Source of the DNA: an uncultured Collinsella sp.
GTDB taxonomy: Bacteria; Actinomycetota; Coriobacteriia; Coriobacteriales; Coriobacteriaceae
Reading direction: 5' to 3'
DNA: 6,961 nucleotides
Assembly (NCBI GenBank): GCA_900556285.1
Contig: USOF01000056.1
Span: forward strand, 1-6,961
Each line of letters begins with the position of its first letter. The stretch's first letter is position 1. Positions 1-5,156 of this stretch are shown here, in pieces. The translations under genes were made by a program, and so were the position numbers. A model generated the notes under the pieces. It was not told the DNA's origin. It worked only from the letters and a program-made list of their open reading frames with translations, and made no database searches.

Positions 1-3
1 AGT

Positions 4-9
4 CCTCCT
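4..9 (-). promoter_or_regulatory. Shine-Dalgarno site for a gene starting just beyond the left edge
   Basis: The minus strand reads AGGAGG here, a full anti-16S match, only 3 bases from the window edge. It lies 39 bases downstream of the rmuC stop codon. At usual spacing its start codon would fall a few bases outside the window, so the next gene is probably co-transcribed with rmuC. The coding sequence itself is not visible. Confidence 0.45.
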
Positions 10-48
10 ATCGTGGCCGTTCCATCGCGGTTGCCCCCACGCCAATCA

Positions 49-1425
49 TCACTCCTCGCCCCGCGCGGATTCCTGGTCCAAAAGCGCAACGGGGCCAAAG
101 GCGCCTTCTTCTATTCCCAGCAGGGTCGCCGCCTCATCTTGATCCTCCATTGCGGTCACGGACCGCAGCTTGCGCTCTATCACGTTGGTACGCGTGTTGA
201 TGATGCCGTCAACGGTCTTGCCCGCCGTCTCAATCTGCTTAAGGGCGCGGCGCAGCTCCGCTTGGTACTTGGGGAACTCCGCCTTGACCGCAGCGAGCAC
301 GCGCTGGATCTCGTCCGCACGCTTTTGAAACGCAAACGTCTGGTAGCTCATCTGCAGGCTGTTGAGAATGGCGGCCATGGTGCTGGGACCGGCAACGTTG
401 ACGTGATAGTCGCGGCCCAGAGTTTCGATAAGCCCGGGGCGGCTGACGATCTCGGCGTACAGTCCTTCAAACGGCACAAACATGATGCCAAAGTTGGTTG
501 TTGCCGGCACACTCAGGTACTTTTCGCAGATGTCTTTAGCCTCGCGTTTCACCATCATATCGAGCGTCTTGCGCGCTGCGGCAACGGTCTCCGCATCGCC
601 CGACTCCTGCGCGTCGAGCAAGTGCTCGTACGCGTCGCCCGGAAACTTGGAGTCAATCGGCAGCAGCACGGGGTCACCCTCGTCCACCGGCAGCTTGACG
701 GCAAACTCAACACGCTCCGAGGCTCCGGGCCTGGTGGCGACGTTTTCCAGATACTGGTCGGGTGTAAGGATGTCCGCCAGAATTGCGCCCAGCTGCACCT
801 CGCCCAAAATACCGCGAGCCTTCACATTGCCCAGCACACGCTTAAGATCGCCCACGCCGGTGGCGATGGATTGCATGTCGCCCAACCCCTTGTACACGGC
901 CTCGAGCTGGTCGCTCACCTGCTTAAACGATGCCGACAGGCGATCGTTGAGCGTGCGGGAGAGCTTCTCGTCCACCGTCGCGCGCATCTGATCGAGTTGC
1001 ACGTTGTTGTCTTTGCGGATAGCACCCAGCTGGGCATCGACCGTCTCGCGCACCTTGTCCAGGCGGTGCTCGATGCCCTCGCGGTTGGCACCGAGCTGTT
1101 GGGCCGTCTCGCGGCGCAGGTCATCCATCCGGTCACCAGCTTGCGAGAACTCGCGTGCGATGGTCAGGTAACGTTGCTGCTCCACGGCCGCATCGGTCGT
1201 CTGCTGCTGCGCAATGGTGTTTGCCGTGCGGCGAGTTTCGGCCAGCGCGACGTTCAGGGCATCGAGCGCGTTGTTGGCCTGCTCGAGTGCTGCCAGCGTT
1301 TCCGCGCTACTGTCGCCACGCTCCCGCAACTCGGCACGCAGGCTCTTGAGCTGGAGGGCGCAAGCCACAGCAACCCCCACCGCCACCAAGGCGATCACAA
1401 CAAGCACAATATCAATAGCAGACAT
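49..1425 (-). CDS. rmuC: RmuC family DNA recombination protein
   Basis: 458 residues, a normal length for RmuC. RmuC proteins limit inversions at short inverted repeats and carry a restriction-endonuclease-like core; their biochemical reaction is poorly defined. Visible order: one N-terminal membrane segment at residues 4-24, a long charged coiled coil at about 25-190, then the conserved core at about 200-425. The core has KARGILGEVQLGAIL (202-216), LPIDSKFP (255-262, with the Asp and Lys of the PD-(D/E)XK-type site) and GIMFVPFEGLYAE (312-324). The tail after about 430 is acidic and probably disordered. The ATG start at 1425 has GGCGGAG close upstream and the membrane segment begins immediately, which supports it. 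The gene starts 51 bases after the helix-turn-helix gene, with no terminator seen between, so read-through is possible. The protein is probably anchored in the membrane with its core in the cytoplasm. The family call is firm. Confidence 0.95.
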   Translation of the reverse strand: MSAIDIVLVVIALVAVGVAVACALQLKSLRAELRERGDSSAETLAALEQANNALDALNVALAETRRTANTIAQQQTTDAAVEQQRYLTIAREFSQAGDRMDDLRRETAQQLGANREGIEHRLDKVRETVDAQLGAIRKDNNVQLDQMRATVDEKLSRTLNDRLSASFKQVSDQLEAVYKGLGDMQSIATGVGDLKRVLGNVKARGILGEVQLGAILADILTPDQYLENVATRPGASERVEFAVKLPVDEGDPVLLPIDSKFPGDAYEHLLDAQESGDAETVAAARKTLDMMVKREAKDICEKYLSVPATTNFGIMFVPFEGLYAEIVSRPGLIETLGRDYHVNVAGPSTMAAILNSLQMSYQTFAFQKRADEIQRVLAAVKAEFPKYQAELRRALKQIETAGKTVDGIINTRTNVIERKLRSVTAMEDQDEAATLLGIEEGAFGPVALLDQESARGEE

Positions 1426-1443
1426 AAACTCCGCCCAACAAAC

Positions 1444-1476
1444 TCAATCGGTCATCAATCAAAACCGCGATCAATC
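1444..1476. repeat. Three short direct repeats in front of rmuC
   Basis: TCAATC occurs on the plus strand at 1444-1449, 1455-1460 and 1471-1476 (GATTGA on the minus strand), in the 51 bases between the helix-turn-helix gene and rmuC. The first two are 11 bases apart, close to one helical turn. They could be a regulator site for rmuC or chance in a short AT-richer stretch. Confidence 0.3.
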
Positions 1477-2040
1477 TTACCCCGCCACACACACCGGGCG
1501 CCCGGCCCCTTCTTGGGCGCCCCTCTCCTCCGCATATTCCATAATGCGGCGCGCCGTTTTCCTGCTCACCTTTGAGTCATCGCCGGCCAAGTATGCGTAT
1601 ACGTTTCCTTTATTCAGGCGCAGAGCACGGCAGAGGCCATAGCGCGTTACACCCGATTCCTCCAATGCTTCCAGCGTTTTCTTTCTCATCAGGGCGTTCA
1701 CCCTTCTATCGGCCGCCGGCTTTTCCTTCACCGCTCTATACGCACGCCAAACGTTGACATAACGATTAGGGAGCTCACTTTTGGCGCATAGAGACGCCAT
1801 GCTACCCGCTTGGCCGTACAAGGATAAAACGTCTCGGTAATCCTGTTCCATCCACGAGCCCTCGGATAAGCCCAGAACGTATTCGGCTTTTCCTTGCGCC
1901 AAAGCGAGCAAAAACAGAGGCTCCGCCACGCGCGGCGCATCCGTCGTCGCCTGCTCAACCAATTTTCTAAAACTCAGCGACTGCTGTCCGGATAGCTCTC
2001 GGCAATAGCCTTTTAAGAATCCCTCAAAGGTCAGATTCAA
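1477..2040 (-). CDS. Helix-turn-helix protein, candidate antitoxin of a nucleotidyltransferase pair
   Basis: 187 residues, cytoplasmic, not recognised as a named gene. The N-terminal two thirds (about 1-110) look helical with no clear motif. Residues about 118-170 form a helix-turn-helix domain, with the pattern TRYGLCRALRLNKGNVYAYL at 132-151 as turn and recognition helix, followed by a basic helix (SRKTARRIMEYA). The start is TTG at 2040: its first two bases are shared with the TGA stop of the nucleotidyltransferase gene (TTGA), and AGGAGG lies 7 bases upstream inside that gene. A longer frame reaching 2160 would overlap the neighbour by 124 bases and has no such ribosome site. The overlap implies translational coupling. 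A DNA-binding partner coupled to a nucleotidyltransferase recalls AbiEi/AbiEii, but here the putative toxin is first and the helix-turn-helix is C-terminal. The antitoxin role is an inference. Confidence 0.8.
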   Translation of the reverse strand: MNLTFEGFLKGYCRELSGQQSLSFRKLVEQATTDAPRVAEPLFLLALAQGKAEYVLGLSEGSWMEQDYRDVLSLYGQAGSMASLCAKSELPNRYVNVWRAYRAVKEKPAADRRVNALMRKKTLEALEESGVTRYGLCRALRLNKGNVYAYLAGDDSKVSRKTARRIMEYAEERGAQEGAGRPVCVAG

Positions 2041-2567
2041 CCGAGCACCTCCTTTTTGTATTGCCTGTATGCACAGACCATCTCTTGATAACTCCGCTCC
2101 GAAGGCGACGACGCCAGCGCCTCTCCCTCGTCGAATATAAGCCGTTCGAGCAACCCCCAATCAAGTCGGTCGACGAATGCCTGACTATGAAGATCGATGA
2201 TGTCGTTCGGACGGTAGGCATAGAGCTTCATCACCGCCAGGTCCTCCAAGGATGGCGTAAAGTACCTGATAAAACGCGCCCCAATATCCAAGGGAATCAA
2301 ACGATCTTCGTAATTGAATGGCATCTGATCACAATATGCCACCGCCATACCATTCACCTCGGGGTATCGAGCTATGATCTCGCGGAGGCACCTGTCTGCC
2401 TCAAACACATCAATGTCATGTGTAACCGACCGATTCGTCACATCGTTTAGCATGAAGGCGCTTCCTCCCACCAATACAACGCTCGGCCTATCGTCTCTTG
2501 GACCTATTTCCAGCTCTGCCTCTTCGTCAATGCCCAAAAGAGTCTGCTCTAAATCATGCTTATACAT
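2037..2567 (-). CDS. DUF6036-like minimal nucleotidyltransferase, candidate toxin
   Basis: 176 residues. The nucleotidyltransferase signature is present: VGGSAFML at 33-40, then THDIDVF at 49-55 (the TxDxD metal-binding pair, Asp51 and Asp53), and the downstream block SLEDLAVMKLYAYRPNDIID at 106-125, with the Lys and paired Asp residues typical of AbiEii, MenT and DUF6036 relatives. Such enzymes transfer a nucleotide to RNA or protein, and several act as toxins by modifying tRNA; the substrate here cannot be read from sequence. Start ATG at 2567 with AGGA 6 bases upstream. The gene ends inside the start codon of the helix-turn-helix gene. One sampled 60-base line inside it is 40% GC and another 52%, against about 68% in rmuC, which hints at horizontal acquisition. 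Family assignment is good; the toxin role is inferred from gene pairing. Confidence 0.85.
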   Translation of the reverse strand: MYKHDLEQTLLGIDEEAELEIGPRDDRPSVVLVGGSAFMLNDVTNRSVTHDIDVFEADRCLREIIARYPEVNGMAVAYCDQMPFNYEDRLIPLDIGARFIRYFTPSLEDLAVMKLYAYRPNDIIDLHSQAFVDRLDWGLLERLIFDEGEALASSPSERSYQEMVCAYRQYKKEVLG

Positions 2568-2579
2568 AGCAAATCCTAT

Positions 2580-2600
2580 TATTATTCATCTTCGATAATA
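2580..2600 (-). promoter_or_regulatory. AT-rich inverted repeat just upstream of the nucleotidyltransferase gene
   Basis: TATTAT (2580-2585) and ATAATA (2595-2600) are complementary arms around 9 bases, ending just before the ribosome site of the 2567 start. TTGATA lies slightly further upstream on the minus strand (2606-2611) and resembles a -35 box, though no good -10 stands at 17 bases. The repeat could be an operator for autoregulation by the pair, or part of an AT-rich promoter. AT-only arms make chance symmetry likely. Confidence 0.3.
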
Positions 2601-2689
2601 CTATCAATCGCACGACAGGACCCACGGGATGCAAGAGTTTTACTCGTGGCGATAATCCCTACACCCTAGAAGTCCTAATGTGACAAACG

Positions 2690-3124
2690 CTAGCTCTCCC
2701 AGCCGGCGCGGATGGTTGTTATGACGTCACCTAGGCGCTGGCCCAGGGCCGCTAGATGCTGGAGCACCTCGTTGGGCGATGCGCCGTTGAGGATGCACGT
2801 GAGGGCATACGACGCCAGAAAGATGGCCGCAAGCCCCAGCGGAATGAGCACAATCATCGCCAATGTGCGCAGGCGCTGGCCCAAACGGCGGCGGCGCGCG
2901 CGGCGTTTGTCGAACGCGAGCTCCTGCGCATATGAATCTTGCTGTACGGAATAGGCCTCTGGCGCCGATTCATACCCGGGCACAGCTGCAGGTACAGCAG
3001 CGGGCACGACATTTTGCGCAAAGGGCTGGGCTGCCGCCCCTTGCATTTGCATCTCCATGAGTCGTTGCTGCTGACGCAGCATGCGCTCAGCTTGTTGCTG
3101 CGGAGTCTCAAGAAACAGATCCAT
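2690..3124 (-). CDS. Single-pass membrane protein of unknown function with a Gln-rich head
   Basis: 144 residues, not recognised. Residues 8-30 are rich in Gln, Arg and Met and probably form a coiled coil. Residues 31-65 are Ala/Pro/Gln-rich and look flexible. A strongly basic patch (RRARRRR at 74-80) precedes one membrane helix at about 88-113, followed by about 30 extracytoplasmic residues. The positive-inside rule puts the head in the cytoplasm. The start is ATG at 3124: GGAGG sits 5 bases before it. The reading frame extends to a TTG at 3136, but that codon abuts the ribosome site itself and is rejected. The gene stands alone between two gene-poor stretches. A role as a small membrane adaptor or envelope protein is possible, but nothing in the sequence decides it. 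Confidence 0.75.
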   Translation of the reverse strand: MDLFLETPQQQAERMLRQQQRLMEMQMQGAAAQPFAQNVVPAAVPAAVPGYESAPEAYSVQQDSYAQELAFDKRRARRRRLGQRLRTLAMIVLIPLGLAAIFLASYALTCILNGASPNEVLQHLAALGQRLGDVITTIRAGWES

Positions 3125-3376
3125 GCTGGCCTCCAAAATCGGAGCATTCGACGCTTACGACCAGCATCCCGCACCGTCATGACCGCGACAACGCAATCGA
3201 CGGCAATAGCCACAAAGTTTCTTTTGCTCAAAAGCTGTCGAAAAGCTCAACAACTCCCCTACCAGCACTTTCTCTGAGCTTTTTTCGCCAGCAATCTTTT
3301 GCCCTCTCGCCCTTGCGCCATCCGACCAAAACCTAACCAAAAGCTTGACGGAAATTGTGAAGACAGGGACCCCACA

Positions 3377-3415
3377 CACACAAACGTGCCGCCCCAAAAG
3401 GGGCGGCACACAAAC
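3377..3415 (-). repeat. 39-base repeat block with GC hairpin, copy 1 (probable terminator)
   Basis: This block matches 4313-4351 at 37 of 39 positions. It contains a perfect 10-bp stem, GTGCCGCCCC (3386-3395) with GGGGCGGCAC (3400-3409), around the loop AAAA. It sits downstream of the four-helix membrane protein gene and after the long hairpin at 3453-3542. On the minus strand the bases after the stem (GTTTGTGTG) are only partly U-rich, so this copy is a weaker intrinsic terminator than copy 2. Confidence 0.75.
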
Positions 3416-3452
3416 CAATCTATTAGTCAAAACTCGTTGGCAAGCTCGCGCC

Positions 3453-3542
3453 GTCAGACCCGCGGCGTATGTCTTTGCCTCGCGCGACCCTGCGAAGCCG
3501 TGAGCGAGAGGGAAAGGGAAAGGGATGCGCCGCGGGTCTGAC
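3453..3542 (-). repeat. Long hairpin with conserved central sequence, copy 1
   Basis: Perfect 15-bp arms, GTCAGACCCGCGGCG (3453-3467) and its complement (3528-3542). They extend inward with G-U pairs and mismatches to about 3480/3515, or alternatively CTCGC (3479-3483) pairs with GCGAG (3504-3508). The centre, 3483-3508, is identical over 26 bases to 4427-4452, while the arms share no sequence with the other copy. The inner right arm contains a GGGAAA tandem (3510-3524) not mirrored on the left. It lies 55 bases after the stop codon of the four-helix membrane protein. It may be a structured 3'-UTR or a dispersed repeat; strand is assigned by gene context. Confidence 0.8.
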
Positions 3543-3597
3543 GCCCGGAGCGGTAAAGCCAGCAGTTGCCCCGCGCTCCGCAGTCGGTGATAGCAGG

Positions 3598-4230
3598 CTA
3601 CATGCCCGCGAGACCTCGAGCTGCGGTGGCACACATAAACGCCAGGACTAGGATCACGAGTGAGCCCGCGATGTCGACTAGCACGCCCATTGCGCGACGC
3701 TCAAACAGCCAGCTCTCAAAGTGCGGAGCAACATTGCGCCAAACACGCCACAACAAGATGCCCATACCGATGACGCCCGGGATATTGAGCAGTAGGATCT
3801 CGGAGCACAAAAGACCGATCAGGTTGCCGGCGGCAAAGCCCACATCACCCTCGCAGTATTTGCGGTAGACCATATACAGCATGTACGCCACAAACGGCTG
3901 CAAGCACGCAGAAATAAACGTGACCACCATCGAGGGGTCCTGCGAAAAGACCTCGGTGAGTTTATCGACACTCGTAGCGTCCTTCGAAGCCAAGAATAAA
4001 CCGATAACCACAAGGGGCACCACGCCCAAAATTACCTCGACCAGAGTAAACAACTTGGCAGTCAAATCCTCACTAGCCGAATTCAAATGAGGCGCCCACT
4101 CAGGATGAGCATGCGCCCCGACCTTCTTGTCCTTCTCAGCACGATCGGCCTTTTTACCCTCGGCAACCCGACGATCAGGATCCTTGCGAGTTCCCGCCGC
4201 AGCAACCCGAGCCCGAGACTTCTTACCCAT
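3598..4230 (-). CDS. Four-helix membrane protein of unknown function
   Basis: 210 residues, not recognised. The N-terminal 55 residues are very basic (RKDPDRR, KKADRAEKDKK) and then contain a His/Pro stretch (GAHAHPEWAPHL, 38-49), suggesting a disordered cytoplasmic segment. Four membrane helices follow at about 60-82, 101-122, 135-162 and 182-204. Between helices 2 and 3 is YRKYCEGDVGF, and between 3 and 4 WRVWRNVAPHFESWLFERR, whose charge suggests a cytoplasmic loop. No catalytic or transport motif is evident. The ATG at 4230 is chosen because TGAGG lies about 8 bases upstream; an in-frame GTG at 4239 overlaps that site. The gene is monocistronic in appearance, with the structured repeat element on each side: copy 1 after its stop, copy 2 upstream, after rubrerythrin. 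Confidence 0.8.
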   Translation of the reverse strand: MGKKSRARVAAAGTRKDPDRRVAEGKKADRAEKDKKVGAHAHPEWAPHLNSASEDLTAKLFTLVEVILGVVPLVVIGLFLASKDATSVDKLTEVFSQDPSMVVTFISACLQPFVAYMLYMVYRKYCEGDVGFAAGNLIGLLCSEILLLNIPGVIGMGILLWRVWRNVAPHFESWLFERRAMGVLVDIAGSLVILVLAFMCATAARGLAGM

Positions 4231-4312
4231 AACCAACACCTCACAAGAGGAAACGAATAGCCAACGCTACCCAGTGTACCCTCTAAGCAACGTCACCGCC
4301 CCAACCGGCCCC

Positions 4313-4351
4313 CACAAAAACGTGCCGCCCCATAAGGGGCGGCACACAAAC
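4313..4351 (-). terminator. 39-base repeat block with GC hairpin, copy 2 (terminator after rubrerythrin)
   Basis: This is the second copy of the block at 3377-3415 (37/39 identical). Stem GTGCCGCCCC (4322-4331) with GGGGCGGCAC (4336-4345), loop ATAA. On the minus strand the stem is followed by G and then TTTTT, a classic intrinsic terminator placed to end rubrerythrin transcription. On the plus strand TTTTTT also follows, 6 bases after the stem, so it might work in both directions, though no plus-strand gene is present. Confidence 0.75.
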
Positions 4352-4395
4352 TTTTTTATCAGCTTTTCTGTAGCGAGCACGCGACGACCCAAAGC

Positions 4396-4481
4396 GGGCC
4401 GGGAGGGCCGGACTACCTTCCCTCAACGCGACCCTGCGAAGCCGTGAGCGAGGAGGGAGGGTAGTCCGGCCCTCCCGGCCC
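4396..4481 (-). repeat. Long hairpin with conserved central sequence, copy 2
   Basis: Arms 4396-4424 and 4453-4481 pair over 29 bp with one T-G wobble; the outer 22 bp are perfect and start GGGCCGGGAGGG. The 28-base centre carries the 26 bases (4427-4452) identical to 3483-3508; within it CGC (4427-4429) can pair with GCG (4448-4450). It begins 21 bases after the rubrerythrin stop codon and is followed by the hairpin block at 4313-4351, the same order as copy 1. So long a stem would make a very stable RNA 3' structure or DNA cruciform. Confidence 0.85.
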
Positions 4482-4489
4482 AGCTCACG

Positions 4490-4506
4490 CTAGCGCCAAG
4501 CGCTAG
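4490..4506 (-). other. Small hairpin overlapping the rubrerythrin stop codon
   Basis: CTAGCGC (4490-4496) and GCGCTAG (4500-4506) form a perfect 7-bp stem with a CAA/TTG loop, spanning the TAG stop at 4503-4505. Rubrerythrin is thus followed by three hairpins in a row. It has no U-run of its own, so it may stabilise the mRNA end rather than terminate. Confidence 0.5.
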
Positions 4507-5042
4507 TAGTTCACCACCTGCACCTCAAAGTACGCCTTGGGGTGGTTACACACCGGGCACACCTCAGGCGCCTCGGCACCCACATGCAGGTGCCCGCAGT
4601 TCAGGCACTTCCACACCTTCACGCCCTCACGCTCAAACACCTCGCCCGACTCGATGCGCTCGACGAGCTTGTTGTAGCGCTCCTCATGGGCCTTCTCGAC
4701 TGCGGCGACACCACGGAACTTTGCGGCAATCTCGGCAAAGCCCTCTTCCTCGGCGGTCTTGGCAAACTCGTCGTACATCGTGGTCCACTCGTAGTTCTCA
4801 CCCGCGGCGGCATCGCGCAGATTGTCCGGGGTATCGGGGACGGCGCCATCGTGCAGATACTTAAACCACAGTTTGGCGTGCTCGGACTCGTTGCCAGCCG
4901 TCTCGGCAAAGATGTTCGAGATCTGAACGTAGCCGTCCTTCTTGGCCTTGGAGGCATAGTAGCGATACTTGGTGTGTGCCTGGGACTCACCGGCAAAAGC
5001 AGTCTCGAGGTTCTTCTTGGTTTGGGAGTTCTCAAAATCCAT
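4503..5042 (-). CDS. rbr: Rubrerythrin
   Basis: 179 residues, standard length. Rubrerythrin reduces hydrogen peroxide to water in the cytoplasm of anaerobes, taking electrons through rubredoxin-like iron. The N-terminal ferritin-like four-helix domain (1-135) shows the diiron ligands: Glu19 in GESQAH, Glu52/His55 in GNESEHA, Glu85 in ENYEW and Glu116/His119 in VEKAHEE. The C-terminal rubredoxin domain (about 142-179) has Cys146/Cys149 (KCLNCGH) and Cys162/Cys165 (CPVCNHP). The ATG at 5042 is preceded by GAAGGGAAG at good spacing; an in-frame TTG at 5060 lies in that ribosome site and is not used. It follows the glycosylase gene by 114 bases, enough for its own promoter, though none is obvious. 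It ends in three successive hairpins. All ligands are present, so the enzyme should be active. Confidence 0.97.
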   Translation of the reverse strand: MDFENSQTKKNLETAFAGESQAHTKYRYYASKAKKDGYVQISNIFAETAGNESEHAKLWFKYLHDGAVPDTPDNLRDAAAGENYEWTTMYDEFAKTAEEEGFAEIAAKFRGVAAVEKAHEERYNKLVERIESGEVFEREGVKVWKCLNCGHLHVGAEAPEVCPVCNHPKAYFEVQVVNY

Positions 5043-5115
5043 AGGTGTACTTCCCTTCAACGCATACCGCCCGTAGGCTTCGAGCGGCCTCGTCTTTAGG
5101 ATGCCCTCATGCCGG

Positions 5116-5156
5116 AAATCTAAACCTTACAATCCTGTTCTTCAGATTTGCACAGG
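5116..5156. promoter_or_regulatory. Two interleaved inverted repeats between the glycosylase and rubrerythrin genes
   Basis: AAATCT (5116-5121) faces AGATTT (5144-5149), and CCTGT (5134-5138) faces ACAGG (5152-5156), the latter touching the glycosylase stop codon. Neither makes a good intrinsic terminator: the loops are long and there is no U-run. They may form an operator in the rubrerythrin leader. CCTGTTCT followed by ACAGG also occurs on the minus strand upstream of the Rrf2 gene (6745-6762), with a shorter spacer. Confidence 0.25.

Larger units (their letters stand above)
3125..3597. other. Gene-free stretch between the two membrane-protein genes
   Basis: 473 bases with no supported gene. 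It holds the two-part structured element downstream of the four-helix membrane protein (3386-3409 and 3453-3542) and the leader or promoter region of the 2690-3124 gene. AAAAGCTC (3241-3248) and GAGCTTTT (3276-3283) could pair around a 27-base loop, but the loop is long for a terminator. No convincing sigma-70 promoter was found on the minus strand; TTGAGC with TATTGC at 17 bases (3226-3231 and 3203-3208) is weak. Open frames crossing it run straight through the hairpins and lack ribosome sites. Confidence 0.6.

Noticed and set aside
13..1575. 520-codon plus-strand open frame opposite rmuC
   Set aside because: It is the antisense shadow of a clear RmuC gene in GC-rich DNA; the translation is rich in Leu, His and Arg, has no recognisable domain, and has no supporting context on the plus strand.
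2041..2160. N-terminal extension of the helix-turn-helix gene to 2160
   Set aside because: It would overlap the nucleotidyltransferase by 124 bases; the TTG at 2040 with AGGAGG 7 bases upstream and the TTGA junction explains the start better.
2854..3231. Minus-strand frame starting MSKRNFVAIAVDCVVAV, which looks like a membrane helix
   Set aside because: It starts at TTG without a ribosome site and runs out of frame through most of the 2690-3124 gene, which has a good ribosome site and ordered composition.
3241..3283. AAAAGCTC/GAGCTTTT as a terminator
   Set aside because: The loop would be 27 bases and the stem only 8 bp and AT-rich; no gene ends just upstream on either strand.
3155..3634. 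Minus-strand open frame across the gene-free stretch
   Set aside because: It passes through both hairpin modules and the end of the four-helix protein gene, and its translation is unlike a protein.
3377..4351. The repeated blocks as a CRISPR array or insertion sequence
   Set aside because: There are only two copies about 900 bases apart with a gene between, no regular spacers, no transposase and no target-site duplication visible.
4542..5099. 185-codon plus-strand open frame
   Set aside because: Antisense to rubrerythrin, whose metal ligands are all present on the minus strand.
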